The notes under the pieces: generated by a model
Databases searched by the model: none
The model's input: the letters and a program-made list of their open reading frames with translations, nothing else
What the model was told of the DNA's origin: nothing
Position numbers and translations under genes: made by a program
Source of the DNA: Rhyzopertha dominica
Taxonomy: Eukaryota; Arthropoda; Insecta; Coleoptera; Bostrichidae
DNA: 64,000 nucleotides
Direction of reading: 5' to 3'
Assembly: GCA_025024175.1 (NCBI GenBank)
Contig: QCXZ01000064.1
Location: 20,828,286 to 20,892,285 of the forward strand
Part shown: in pieces, positions 48,133 through 60,887 of the stretch
How the letters are laid out: each line of letters starts with the position of its first letter
Position numbering within the stretch: position 1 is the first letter of the stretch

Positions 48133-48219
48133 TTGTAGCTTGGCAGCAGTTAGAAAAAGGCGGCACAAAGAATTCAGAAAGCAACACCGCCCGTGTTGCA
48201 TGAATCATTTATAGAAACC
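48133..48219 (+). repeat. Dispersed repeat family R3, copy 2
   Basis: Partner of 39329-39413, with GGCGGCACAAAGAATTCAGA preserved exactly. Confidence 0.65.
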
Positions 48220-49845
48220 CTACAGCTTCAATACTGCACTTGCTATTAAAGTGTTAACGGTGACCTCGATAAAATATTAGCATGTTTAATACTCCTCTTG
48301 TTAATGTGAGGGCTGTTTTCCTCTTGTAGGTCCTAAGTTATTAATTAAGTGCATATCTTTCTCGGATGAACCGCCTATTAAATTTAGGTTCTTATGCATA
48401 ATATGTAAAAGAATATTTTATTGTATTTTAGTATTTGGTTATTTTAGTGTTTACCGTTAGTTATAGCTTATATATCCATATGTATAGTTGCAGGGTGGCG
48501 GGAGAAGATCGGTTACTTTGGTTATTTGTTGAGCCATCAAACCTTTTTGATATCGGTTGTCAAACGTGGACGCAATCCATGCCTCCAGAAGCAGAATACA
48601 AAAAGCTTAGAATTTATGTAATCGATTAAGTTCAATAACCTTCGCAAATTTGATCATGCCACAGCTCTACTAAATGAGATCGGTTGGTTGAATATGGATG
48701 CAAAAATGCAACACCACCTTCTTACTCTAGTATAACGGATCATAGTTACTTGTACAGACACCCACTACTTACGTCTTTAAAGTGACAGACAGACAGAAGA
48801 ACCCGAATAAATGGCCGCTTAACAATAACAATTCACAGTTTAGAATTATTTTGTAGACGTTTTACTTTTCAGTGCATAAAATTATGTAATTCCTGTACAA
48901 ATATTTTTTGTTGCATTTAAGGGTTCCCTTAAAAAGCATTTGCAGCACCAACAACATTTTTCTTATTTAATTTAAGAACTATTATTTCTAGATTGGTTTT
49001 GCTAGAATTATAATTTTTATATTTGTTTATATGTTACTTCTTTAAAGAACATCCAACGGTATGCTGTAGTTGTCATGTTGTCAAGGTTGTCGGTCTTATA
49101 AAGCTGTAAACCAGAATGTCTGTCCACTCCACTATGGAGGGCTTATAGATGTTGCAATTCTCTACATATGACAATATGATGGGGCATTGGGTAAACAACG
49201 ATTCTGTCTACGCGGATTTATCCAGAAAGTGAGGACCAAAAATCAGAACAAGTGGTTAAAGTTGGAGAGTACCGAAGCCGTGTTATGAGTAAAATGCAAA
49301 AAAATGAAAGAAATACTTCGAAGCACTGTATTTCATCCTGCAGGAAAGTTTAATGATATAGAAAATAAAGAAAAATATATTGCAACCTGTACAACCATTT
49401 CATTGTACGCGGCACATTCGGCAACGTTGTCATGACTTTCCTTTTATCACTGTCCATATGAATGCATCACCATTACATGTACCGTAATTACACACCAATT
49501 TCATTAATGCTCACGTCACTTTTAATTCGCGCTGGATAAGTAAAATTATAGCGGCCCATTAATTATCAACAAGAGGTGACCGCTTATCAGCTTTATTGAA
49601 TAACTCTCAGCTCTCTACCTGACTTATTAATGCATTAAAAAGATGTGTCAATTGATAAACAGGCTGTAATTCATTATGGAGGTCGCTGTTGAACCTTATC
49701 TCGTCTGCTTCCGAATTGCTTCCAGGTTCGTTGTGGTTTATGCCTCGCCGGAAGGCGTCAATAATAAATGAATGTTCAATAATTGTATGGTTATAGAATT
49801 ATATTGTCCCAAGAATCACGTAAGTTTTAGATTTAAATTTTGTCA
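48220..49845. other. Gene-free stretch before the Gypsy insertion
   Basis: Short ORFs only, no domain recognised. Confidence 0.4.
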
Positions 49846-49849
49846 CTTA

Positions 49850-51000
49850 TGTAAGGGGTAAATAAATGTTCGTTGATTAATAAATAATTAATTGCTGTTA
49901 ATTAAATAAACATGGGACGTATTTGCATAAGAATACCAGTAAATAACATACCAAAACAAAGAAATCCAATACACTCCCTCCACCTCGTTCATGACATCCA
50001 GAAATTAATCAATCAGTGGCTTTTTATGGACCAAATGGAGTATTCGTTCACTCAGTAAACACCGGAAACAAACAGAACATTCTTTTACTGTACTGAATTG
50101 CACAACCAAATTTGGATAACTCACCGGGGGGCAACGATGCCCCCAGGCTAGTCACAAAGTGTCTTCTCGCCTGGGCCCCCCTCTTCTTATTTCCACCTTT
50201 GGCCTAATTTCCTAGGTTATTAAACAAAAACAATAGTTTTCAACAACTACTAACTATTCTACCAAGCAGCCGCATCGGCAAGCGATAGCGCATGCATGTG
50301 AGTTTCTGACCATCACAAGGTCTCCTCAGAAGTGCCCATTCTGAGATCAACATCGAGGGTCATACACTGCGATGCGTCAAGGGGTTATCCTTAACCCCAG
50401 GCACACCAGTTGTCGATTTGAGTATCGGACATTAACTGGACCGACGGTATACCAAATACCATCGGTTCCCCCGTTGCTGGCAGGGCACCCAGATACCAGA
50501 ATCATACAACAGTCTCAAAAACTGTTCCAATTTGGTAGCAACATAAAAACCTGACGTCAGGACTTTCAACAACAAAAATGCTACCCTTTGAATCTCTCAA
50601 AGAGACAACAATCAAAATACATTTCAGTACTCACTACTTTAGTACTTTTAATCCGGTAATACTCCAATTGTCCATCAACTCTGGTCCAGCCACAAAACAA
50701 AGGAAACAATCATCTCTAAGAATTAACCAACTAACACATTCCAGCACTCCAGTCATACTACTGTCGCGCTGCTCCGAAAAGGGTCTCGCCCAGAGGTTTC
50801 TTTCTTGTAAACAAAACATAACTCATCTGAACTGTCGGTTCATTCTCGACTTAATAAACATATAGTCAAAATAATCTTATAATCGAACTTTAAGTCAATA
50901 TGGGTATAAATCAATAACGAAAATAAAATAAATTGATATTAATAAAAGTAAATCTACTTATTAGAATAAAATTAAACAAGGGAAAAAATGTCGCCTTTCA
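49850..51000 (-). repeat. Gypsy 3' LTR
   Basis: 1151 bp, same length as the other LTR. The one difference noticed lies about 19 bases from the left end (GGTAAATAAATG here, GGTAAATTAATG there). ORFs inside are repeated identically in both LTRs and are not genes. Confidence 0.95.
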
Positions 51001-51195
51001 ATCGGCCACACCTGACATTTCCTCGTCCCGAGGAAAATCTTCAGTTTCTGAGTCCGATGGTAAAGATACTACATCTTCTGCATTCACCAAATCATCATCG
51101 TCATCGGAAATATTTGCATATGATGCCCAAGGCTTCATATGATCAACCACAACTACATTCTTATAACTACTTTTTCTTCTTATTGAATCCTTCAT
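50998..51195 (-). pseudogene. Gypsy pol C-terminal tail fragment
   Basis: Reads KNVVVVDHMKPWASYANI then an acidic stretch. The V-DH-KPW pattern is usual at the end of Gypsy Pol. It stops just inside the 3' LTR. Confidence 0.6.
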
Positions 51196-51239
51196 ATCTC
51201 AGAATTTCTCTCACCACCATTGTCCCGCAAATCTAGATC

Positions 51240-51865
51240 TTAATTTCGTACTGAGACCTCCATGGGTTTATTTTTTTTTTTAATAAGAACTACATCACCA
51301 ATCAAATAATTTCGAGCCACCTTACGTTTCTTATCAAATTGGGTCTTATTTTTCTCTGGTGTAATTTTTATGCTTTTCTCCGCAGTCTGCCTATTTTCAA
51401 TTAGATTCTGTTGCCCGCCTATTTCTCCCCTTAACTCGTGTACTAATGCAGAATCAGATCCAATTTTCGTAATAGACCCCATTAAAAATTCACTAGGTGT
51501 TTTCTGAATGTTCTTATGTATCGCAGTGTTAATGGAAAACTGTATTTTGGGTACATGTTGATCCCATACTGACTCATAGGTTGAGAGTGAATTTAAAATT
51601 GTACAATTGTATTGCTTCACTTGACCATTTGCCCTAGGTGTTCCTACAGCAATTTTTACATGTCTTAAACTTTTTTCTTTGCAATAATTTGTAAATACCT
51701 AGATGTAAACGAAGTTCCACGATCTGTAACAACGTACGTAGGTGTACCGAATTTATAAATGATTTCTTCCTTGAAAAATTTAATAACAAATTTAGTTTTA
51801 GTTGAACGTACCGGTTTTATTAAAATGAATTTTGTAAATGCATCCACCAGAATAATCAGATGCAT
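51240..51865 (-). pseudogene. Gypsy integrase, broken
   Basis: Two frames: 51865-51665 with the first catalytic Asp region (LIILVDAFTKFILIKPV) and the second (YVVTDRGTSFTSRYL), then 51620-51240 with SVWDQHVPKIQFSINTAIHK, TPSEFLMG and YLIGDVVLIKK. The third catalytic Glu should lie near the break between the frames and was not located. At least one frame interruption. Confidence 0.85.
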
Positions 51866-52216
51866 ATTTCCCCTCCTAATGTTACTATAAGGTTAAATGA
51901 TCCACATGAACTGTATGGAGCGGTACTGGATGCTTAGGGATTGGATGCAAAATGCCTCATTTTTGCCGTATTGTTGTTTATTAAATAAACAAGGCACACA
52001 ATTATTAATATATCTCTGTACTTGTAGTTTCGTGTTCGGAAACCAATAAAAATTACATATGGCATTCAAAGTCTTGTTTAATCCAAAGTGTCCCCGCTCT
52101 AATTATATTTAAACGCATACCTTTAGGTACAACCCATTGTAAACCTCGAACAGTAATGCGATAAACTCTATCGTCTCTAAGAGCATAGTTCTTAAACATT
52201 TGTCTTTCATACTTAG

Positions 52217-52650
52217 TTACAGGTGGTTTAAACAGTATTTTGCGAATATATCATCTGTTAATTGTACCGCTAATACCCAATCATCGGGTTCTATACGTAA
52301 AATGGTTCTTGGTTCGTTCGGTGATTTACTAATATCGGGATTTATACTTAACGCATCAACATGTTTTATTGCATTACCTTTTCTGTATTCTACTGTGAAA
52401 CGAAACTCTTGCAATTGCAACCACCATCTTGCAATTCTAGGCAATAGTTCACGCGTGGTCCATGAAGCTTTAATGCATTGCAGCCCGTCACTACAACAAA
52501 TTCTTTGTCTAGAAGGTACACCCTAAACTTCTGTATAGTTTGCACAATAGTAAGAGTCTCTAATTCATATGAGTGAAATTTCTTTTCAGATTCTGTAGTT
52601 CGACAACTATAGTAAAACGCCGGATGCAACCGTCCATCAAATTCTTGCAC
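52217..52650 (-). pseudogene. Gypsy RNase H, broken
   Basis: Frames 52650-52390 (FHSYELETLTIVQTIQKFRV and VVVTGCNALKL) and 52444-52217 (RWWLQLQEFRFTVEYRKGNA, HVDALSINP). The usual VTDCNAL has Gly in place of the catalytic Asp, so the enzyme would be dead even without the frameshift. Confidence 0.85.
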
Positions 52651-52978
52651 AGTATACTTCTTAAACCTTTACTACTCGTATCTGTTTGGACTTCCGTTTT
52701 AGCTTCTAGGGAATATATTTTCAATACAGGTCGATTTTAAAGTATTTTCTTGAGATTCTCAAACGGTTTTTTTTTTCATATTCCCAAATCCATTTTGCAT
52801 TTTTTTTGGTTAATCTTGTCAATGGTTCTGCTATTAATGCATAATTTTTTTAAGTGTCAAAAGAATCCTGCTAATCCTTAAAAAGTGTCTGATATTATGA
52901 ACACCTTTAGGTAATGCAAAATTGTGGATGGCTTTATACTTTTGATTTCTCCAGGTTTTGAATCCTTCTGTTAAAACT

Positions 52979-53590
52979 TCAAATTCTAAAATACTTTACT
53001 GAGGAACAAAGGAAACTGCATATATCTGGATTTAAAGTCAGTACCTTGTCCGAAATAATTTCAAACAATTTTTTTTCTAATTTCTCTAAATTTACATCGA
53101 TAGTTTTTGAATATATGAGGATGTCGTCCCAGTTAACTGATGATGAATTTTCATGTGGAATTAACAATCTGTTCATGAGTCTTTGGAATACATTTGAGCA
53201 TTACATAACACATATGACATTTTTGGTATACTCCAGTGGCCATCGGGAGTTAAAAAGTTGTGCATTTATTAGAATTATCTTCAATGGGTATCTGATGCTA
53301 CCCAGATAAACATATGCAATGTTGTGAATACGAAAGAACCTTGTAAATTGTCAATTTTGGTCGTCTATACGGGGCCCGGAAAATTTATCCTTAATAGTTA
53401 CGTTATTCAACTTTTTATAATCTACACATAACCTAAATTTACCATATTTCTTCTTAACTAATAAAATTGGGGAACTAAACGGAGACAACGATTCACGTAC
53501 AATGTCATGATCTAAGAGTTCCTAAACCATCCCTTTAGCCAAGTTTTTCTCCACTAATGACATACGATAAGGTCTATAAGTAATTGGCTG
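52979..53590 (-). pseudogene. Gypsy reverse transcriptase, broken
   Basis: Fragments in several frames: NFLTPDGHWS at about 53240, then MNRLLIPHENSS and WDDILIYSKT at about 53100-53130. The catalytic box reads NWDD where Y-x-DD is expected, so the Tyr is lost. Upstream blocks are shifted and carry stops. Confidence 0.8.
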
Positions 53591-54019
53591 TTCATTAAGT
53601 AACTGAATGGACATTTTGGTGTTTTTCGATTCACCAATTTCATCAATGTTGGTAGAAAAATAACTACTGTACTTTTTAATAAAATATTAAGCTTACGTTT
53701 ATCATTTAAGGTTACTTTTCATACATTAGGTTTACCTAATTCCAACGGTTTAAATTCTGTTCCATCGCGTTTTAAACTTTTATATTACTACCCTGATTGT
53801 CCGAAACACATCGCCATACCCAAGCTAAAGAATGCTTAACATTTGTCACTAACTCTTTACTGTCTAAATTAATAACAGGAATTATAGTATCAATAATAGT
53901 ATCAAGAGTAATTATTTGTCATTTACCGTATTGGTATCTAGTTACAAAATCTTCTTGACTCCCTTTTTGCCCAATTTTGCTATTAAGAAGCATGTATCCT
54001 CTTTATGACCGCGTTTATT

Positions 54020-54100
54020 GCAAAAACCTCAAACGGCAATCTTCATTTTTGGACAAAAGGCTGCCCTATGTCCACTCTCCTTGCAGTAAAAACATTTTAT
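54020..54100 (-). pseudogene. Gypsy Gag zinc knuckle
   Basis: Reads KCFYCKESGHRAAFCPK, a complete CCHC knuckle (C-x2-C-x4-H-x4-C), which binds element RNA in Gag. Confidence 0.75.
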
Positions 54101-54263
54101 CGCTTCCTTTGCTTGATTCTCATGACCATCGCTACGAGATGACTTAATAAAACGACGTTCTTCGAAAATAAACGACCTTTCTTTACCACATGGTGTTCAT
54201 TACTTCTCTTATCAGTATGGCAGTTCGTGAGAAATCCCAACAGATCCTCTACTGAATTAAAAT

Positions 54264-54920
54264 TTACAGCATCTGATCAATTAATCCGCCAACAATACAA
54301 GCAACCGCATTTTCGCCAAAAATTTTGAAACGCTGAAGCAAGCGTAATTTGTCGAAATAATACTGAAGCAATGTCTCATAACTCGTTTGCTTCCGATCGA
54401 GCATCTCTTTAAGCAATTCGTAATAATTTAGCTGTGTAGAAAAAACTTTATTAACGATTTTTTTAAGGTCGTCCAATTCATGCATGTTGTCGGCTGAGAA
54501 TTTAACCTTTTTTTCAGCTAGCCCTTTTAAACGTTTGGAGGCCGTAAAAACCGTAAATTCGTCCGACCAGTCAGTCATAAATCGTCCTCAGCTGTTCTAC
54601 CTTCTCAACCCAACGAACGTTATGTTTGGGGTTATAGTAAATAATGAGGTCCGCACGTGTATTTGGGGTTGATTAAGAGTTAATTAAATGATGTGCTAAT
54701 TTATCAATAGCGCCTGCAAATTTACAAACGTATCTTTGGATGTTGTCGATGTGACATTTGAGATAGTCCCCGAAGAAGGTGCAGAATCCAAATTATTAAT
54801 CCCGCTAGTACCTGGTACCGCGAGTAAATTTGAATTTTGCGGTGATTGCACTTGTTCTTCATCTTTTGAAGAACCTGAAGTTACCAATGCAATTATTATT
54901 TTTATGTTTCTGCGTGCCAT
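54264..54920 (-). pseudogene. Gypsy Gag N-terminal part, broken
   Basis: A frame from 54920 starts MARRNIKIIIAL; another from 54578 reads WSDEFTVFTASKRLKGLAEK and LLQYYFDKLRLLQRF, a helical capsid-like pattern. Placed right after the 5' LTR as expected. Confidence 0.65.
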
Positions 54921-55225
54921 TGTTTGTTGTTTGAATTTGTACCAAACGAAAAAATTTCAAAACTACTAATCAGAAAAAGCCTATTGTGCTAGCAGTAAGC
55001 AAAAAATCACCTAAATCAGTGTCATAATTTGTCGTGAGAATACAGTTCGACCACAAGAGCTCTTCACCCTACGTGTAAACAAATCATAAGAAATAATCGT
55101 TTTCGAGAGCGGAGCAGCGAGACGCTAGTCTAAACATATGTCTGGAAGCTATACGAGGGAGGTTCAATAGTTTTGGTAATTACTGATACCTTAAATGCAA
55201 ATACGGAACCCCACACCTGATAATT

Positions 55226-56376
55226 TGTAAGGGGTAAATTAATGTTCGTTGATTAATAAATAATTAATTGCTGTTAATTAAATAAACATGGGACGTATTT
55301 GCATAAGAATACCAGTAAATAACATACCAAAACAAAGAAATCCAATACACTCCCTCCACCTCGTTCATGACATCCAGAAATTAATCAATCAGTGGCTTTT
55401 TATGGACCAAATGGAGTATTCGTTCACTCAGTAAACACCGGAAACAAACAGAACATTCTTTTACTGTACTGAATTGCACAACCAAATTTGGATAACTCAC
55501 CGGGGGGCAACGATGCCCCCAGGCTAGTCACAAAGTGTCTTCTCGCCTGGGCCCCCCTCTTCTTATTTCCACCTTTGGCCTAATTTCCTAGGTTATTAAA
55601 CAAAAACAATAGTTTTCAACAACTACTAACTATTCTACCAAGCAGCCGCATCGGCAAGCGATAGCGCATGCATGTGAGTTTCTGACCATCACAAGGTCTC
55701 CTCAGAAGTGCCCATTCTGAGATCAACATCGAGGGTCATACACTGCGATGCGTCAAGGGGTTATCCTTAACCCCAGGCACACCAGTTGTCGATTTGAGTA
55801 TCGGACATTAACTGGACCGACGGTATACCAAATACCATCGGTTCCCCCGTTGCTGGCAGGGCACCCAGATACCAGAATCATACAACAGTCTCAAAAACTG
55901 TTCCAATTTGGTAGCAACATAAAAACCTGACGTCAGGACTTTCAACAACAAAAATGCTACCCTTTGAATCTCTCAAAGAGACAACAATCAAAATACATTT
56001 CAGTACTCACTACTTTAGTACTTTTAATCCGGTAATACTCCAATTGTCCATCAACTCTGGTCCAGCCACAAAACAAAGGAAACAATCATCTCTAAGAATT
56101 AACCAACTAACACATTCCAGCACTCCAGTCATACTACTGTCGCGCTGCTCCGAAAAGGGTCTCGCCCAGAGGTTTCTTTCTTGTAAACAAAACATAACTC
56201 ATCTGAACTGTCGGTTCATTCTCGACTTAATAAACATATAGTCAAAATAATCTTATAATCGAACTTTAAGTCAATATGGGTATAAATCAATAACGAAAAT
56301 AAAATAAATTGATATTAATAAAAGTAAATCTACTTATTAGAATAAAATTAAACAAGGGAAAAAATGTCGCCTTTCA
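55226..56376 (-). repeat. Gypsy 5' LTR
   Basis: 1151 bp, matching 49850-51000. The bases next to it on the body side (AATTATCAGGTGTGGGGTTC on the - strand) are where the primer-binding site should be; I could not assign a tRNA. Confidence 0.95.
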
Positions 56377-56380
56377 CTTA

Positions 56381-58180
56381 TTACCACACACTACTATTGN
56401 GAGTGATATTTCTGATATATAATAATAATAATAATAAATCAAAAGGAGTAGTGCAAAACCATTTAAAATGAAGAAGAATTGCGNTTCCATTTTTTTAGAT
56501 TCCATCATTCTAACACGATGAATCATACTTTTAAGGGCTAAATGTGTATTATTAACACTTTGATACAAGTTTTGTTAGCACTTACTGAGTGTACCTATCG
56601 TGTCGTATCCAGTCGATTAATAAAATATTTCACTGTTTATCGTACATATGTTGCTTAGTTCTGTTTGCAATATATTGTTGGTTAAGTAAATTAACGGTTT
56701 CATTTAATTGTTCATCTAGCTGTGATATCTCAACTTAATCATCTATTTGGATGTTTATGTGTTAAATGTAAGATAAACGGTTCGTTGTTCCTTGCATTCA
56801 ATTGTCTTTTACTAATAAATTTCGATTAGTAGAATTTCCTCTGTAGGTACAGCATCACCATTGACTTTCTGTATCTATTGAACACACAATTTTAAGGCTC
56901 TATGTAACCGATTATTGATATACTTATTAGAGTCACAAATGTACATAATAATAAATATTATATGATAATAAAATTACATTTGTTTATTTTAGCTTTAAGT
57001 CCGTAAATACGGGGTTCGCCATTTCTCTGATATTCTTTTGTAGGTGCTTTAATATCTATTGTACAGAAGGAACAAAAACGAATTCCTCCTTATATTAAAG
57101 AGTGAATGTTTTCATTTCTACGGACTGTTCCATTTTTACTGCACCGCACTCTACTCTTTGATTTTAATTGGAATACCCTGTTTAATTACTGCATTTTTAA
57201 TTTCATTTTAAAAATTGGCGGACCTATGTTAAGCATAGGTACATGTTACCTATAGTCGATCATTTCGGCGTAATTTCAACGTTTTTCGAAAAAAAAATAC
57301 CTTTGGAGCCTACTCTAAACTTACGGAAAATAAAAGATTAGGCGACTTGAGGTTTGCGCCATCGATAGAGTTTCTTAAATAAAGAGGTTGTATGTAAAGA
57401 TAGGCCTGAAAGTGTATTAATAAAATTGAAAATAAAAATTCAGCCCCTGACGTAAAAAATATACATTTCTGTTTAAGAGAAATTCAGTTATCCATGATCC
57501 AATTTTCCGAAAATAATAATGTTTGTTTGTTTTTAATACATTATGGCATTTTTTCATTCTCGATTGAAAGAAGAAAAAACCAATGTCGCTTTGCGAGATA
57601 TTCTGAGTATGCTGCAAAAGTCAATTTTTCCGAGAAAAAAACGACTGTAGGTATCATGTTTGCTTAACAAAGCGCCCCTCGTTTTGAACATGGTTATCGA
57701 AAATGTAATAATATACATGGTATTCCATTTCCAATAGAACAGTAGAGGGCGGTGAAACAAAAATGGAACACCCAATAAAAATGAAAATATCTTTTGTGCT
57801 TTTTCTCTATAACAAATACTAAAGAACCTTTAGTAGTAGTAGAAGAACCTTGTATAAGAGAGTGTTTTTACGTCTTTCTTTTTGCTGAATTGGGAATATT
57901 GCACATTTTATCTTTAGCTTTATATTAATAATCATATATTTTGTTTGAAATTTAGTATTACTGAAGTATTTGAAAGGGTTTTGTTTGTTTGTTTGTTTCA
58001 TATAACTATTGTTGCGAAAAATATGTATTTGGAACAGAAAGGGCCAGATAAAATAAAGCTGAGATATTTATAGAATGATGAAAGAACATGCTGTCGGTAC
58101 CATATTTCGCATTGTCCGTTAAATGCATTAAAACTACTTACTCAACACAGAACTATTACAAGATTAAAAAACGAAGCAAT
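56381..58180. other. Gene-free AT-rich stretch
   Basis: Short ORFs, an (ATA)n tract at about 56420, a (TAG)n tract at about 57830 and a (TTTG)n tract at about 57982. No domain recognised. Confidence 0.4.
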
Positions 58181-58181
58181 A

Positions 58182-59472
58182 TAGGGGAGAGTTGGGTAAA
58201 ACGGGATACTTAGTGTTCTACGTCTCATAACTTTTTTAATAACTGATTTTTAAGAACACTTTTTTGGCATTAGGTTTAATGATATATGGACTTTTGATTG
58301 CCACCGTAACTTACAGTAAAAACATAAGCGAAAAGAGAACAAACAACGTGTTTTGTAAAAGCGCAAAGTATCCCCTTTTAGACACCTAGTTAGACAAAAC
58401 GGGACACGTGGTTTTAGGGTTTTCTATGGTTTCATCTTCAAAAAAAGACAGTATAGCCAGCGCCTTCTCAACATCTTGGCTGTCAAGCTGAATTCGTGAC
58501 GTCACACAAAATTTTCTACAGCAGGCCTATTGAAACCAATTACCTTGGCGAGTGAGGTCTGTTCGGGAGATCGATGTTTGATAGTCGGATGCCTACTGAG
58601 AAAAGCATACAGCCATGCTTTACCAGCCATTTTCTTCTCCGTGTTAAATCGATTGGAAATGCCATTCCGATTTGCTAATTCAAAACCCAAACTTCTTAAC
58701 TCATTGAGAGTTAAGCCAAATAAACGTGCTTCCGGGGACAAAATATGTTGCACTAACTCCTCTTCCTGAGCAGCATAGTTAATACGGGTTTATGACGCCC
58801 AAGACCTTTTTTTATGAATCTTCCCTATTGAGAACACCACGTCTGATTTTATTTACTCTTGCTTCAATAGTTGTACGTGGAACCTCATACTCCTTCGAAG
58901 CTTTGAGATATCCCATTCTTCCCTCCAATACTGCTTCAACAGCTTGGCGCATACTATTCTCATTCTAAGACTGTCTATTCGTTTTTCTTTTGTACTTTCC
59001 CATTGCAACCAATGCTGAAAAAAAAATATTATGTAGTTGGGTAAAACGGGACACCCCCGTTTTACCCGACTACCCAGTGCCCCGTTATACACAACTGTTG
59101 ATAGCCAACCATGTGACCGTATTTTAATATATAAATAAAACAAATTCTTCAAACCTGTTGTGCGTAGCTGTAGTAAACAAACACTGTATCCTAAAAATAT
59201 ACTCACCTTTGATCAGATTTGTCCATAAACTGAAATGTCGACTGTGAAAAGCAAGCCAATAAGCCAAACAATTTACTTGGATCTAACGTTTTTATAGTTT
59301 TATTTGTTACGCCATCTGTAGTCAAACTAACATAACTAAAATACTTGCATGACATAAGGAGGCACCTAAAGTTGTAGTTACACTTTTACCAGATTGATGG
59401 CACTACTTATTATAAAATAAAACACTGTATCCCGTTTTACCGGACTATCCTGTTTTACCCAATCCTCCTCTA
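58182..59472 (-). mobile_element. Pogo-like (Tc1/mariner superfamily) deletion derivative
   Basis: Ends are inverted copies: left TAGGGGAGAGTTGGGTAAAA, right complement TAGAGGAGGATTGGGTAAAA, each with a TA that fits the TA target duplication of the superfamily. Inside, the motif GGGTAAAACGGGA or its complement recurs at about 58193, 59038, 59070, 59431 and 59450. The transposase is reduced to its DNA-binding half; no DDE domain is present in 1.3 kb. It could move only with enzyme supplied in trans. Confidence 0.85.
58502..59003 (-). pseudogene. Pogo/jerky-type transposase, DNA-binding region only
   Basis: From ATG 59001-59003: MGKYKRKTNRQS, a stop, then MRQAVEAVLEGRMGYLKASK and YEVPRTTIEARVNK, a psq-type helix-turn-helix. 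One frame over, from about 58780: EEELVQHILSPEARLFGLTL, ELANRNGISNRF, AFLSRHPTIKHRSPEQTSLA and GFNRPAVENF, the CENP-B-type second DNA-binding domain. The catalytic region is absent. One stop and one frameshift are visible. Confidence 0.85.
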
Positions 59473-59474
59473 GA

Positions 59475-60885
59475 CTACTAAAGAAACGAGGAAATATATT
59501 CCATACATCACACTTATTATATATTATGAACTAACGAAACTACATTTTACCGCATTCCTTTAGTTAGTTTCATTAAAAGATGATTAAAGTGCAATACGCC
59601 ATCTAAAATAATAACATAGCGATGGACATAACGAACTTGTAGTTCTTAGTGTCCTTCCTTGTCTATCTGTATATTCACACTATTAACAACCAAAATAGGA
59701 TAACAAAGGATGTGTCTCTTGGTTTACCTAATCGATATAACAGGACNAGTTATGCGAAGATCCTTCCTTCGTGTCAACGTTTAATTGGCCGTAATATTTA
59801 AAAAGTGGGCAACAAAACGTGGAATCCTGAGTCGGGTAGGCTGGGACAGCAGCTATCAATAACGGAATCTCCTTTGTAGGTTTATCTGATGCGACCCAAG
59901 ATTTTAGGGAATGGAGGTGAAAGAAATACGCGCAGCCCACGTCTAAGTTGTCAGCTGAACAAAGTCAAAGGTCCTTAATAGATAAATTTGTAGGGAGCTA
60001 TTCAACCATGAATATGAAAAAATAAATATATATTATAAGTACACGATTGTTATATAAAACATCATGTTTTTGCTTTTTATATTTTTTATAAACTTTTTGC
60101 TTAACTTTATACAGATAGCGCTACGTCTTTGTTTAGTTTAAAGTGAGCATTTTCAAGCCTGTGCTGTTCTAAAGCAGATCATTATTATTATTATATTATT
60201 ATTATCATTATTATTATTACTACATAAGCACTAGATATTAGATTTGCTACAGTTGTACTTGAATAAAACTTTCACAAAATTTCTATGATAAGCGTTAAGC
60301 GTTAAGTCGATACTGCACTTCACTAAAAAAAAGCACTACTTCCAATGAAGGCACATAAAAAACAGTTTGCATTTAAGCAAATAAAAGCCTTTCTGTCCGT
60401 TTTACCAAAACGTGGTTTGTTTGATCTAGTATTGTAAACGAGGAAGCATAAAATATCCTAAATTTTGTTCACAGAAATGTAAAATGAATTTAACGTTGCT
60501 GTGTGACATCATCGTATTGAGACATTTTGTTAATTGAAAAATTGCAGATTTTATCATATTGAGAGTATGATTTGCACGATATGTAAAGTGCGTAACAGTG
60601 CAAAAATTTTATCAAATTCTAGAAACGGCTTTTTAATTCGAAAAAAGTGCTTTCGTAGCTTTTTTCATGTTAGATTACGTATACATAATTTACTTTATTA
60701 TGTATTGCATTTTTACTGATACACAGGATGTTGCATGGTGTACCTATTGTACAAAACTAAAGGGCATGTTCGGCAGGCTATTTTTAGCAAAAAATGTCAA
60801 AAACATATTTCCATGTGACCATGGTTACAGAGTTATAAACATATATGAAGCATATAAAGCATTTATAAGATTAAAAATGCATGTT
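59475..60885. other. Gene-free stretch
   Basis: Short ORFs only. An (ATT)n tract lies at 60181-60221. Confidence 0.4.
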
Positions 60886-60887
60886 GG

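Larger units (their letters stand above)
49850..56376 (-). mobile_element. Complete Ty3/Gypsy LTR retrotransposon insertion, 6527 bp
   Basis: Two direct 1151 bp repeats (49850-51000 and 55226-56376) start TGTAAGG and end TTTCA on the + strand. CTTA flanks the whole unit on both sides (49846-49849 and 56377-56380), a 4 bp target duplication as usual for Gypsy-type integrases. The body reads on the - strand in the order gag, zinc knuckle, RT, RNase H, integrase, which is the Ty3/Gypsy order. Many stops and frameshifts interrupt it, and no env-like frame was seen. The LTRs differ at one noticed base, so insertion looks recent although the coding body is dead. Confidence 0.95.

Noticed and set aside
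50372..50865. ORFs of 60 and 95 codons repeated at 55748-56241
   Set aside because: Both lie inside the LTRs and are duplicated only because the LTRs are; no coding signature.
59728..59940. 70-codon - strand ORF with a faint resemblance to a BEL integrase segment
   Set aside because: The resemblance is limited to a few residues, with no catalytic motif, and it contains an N.
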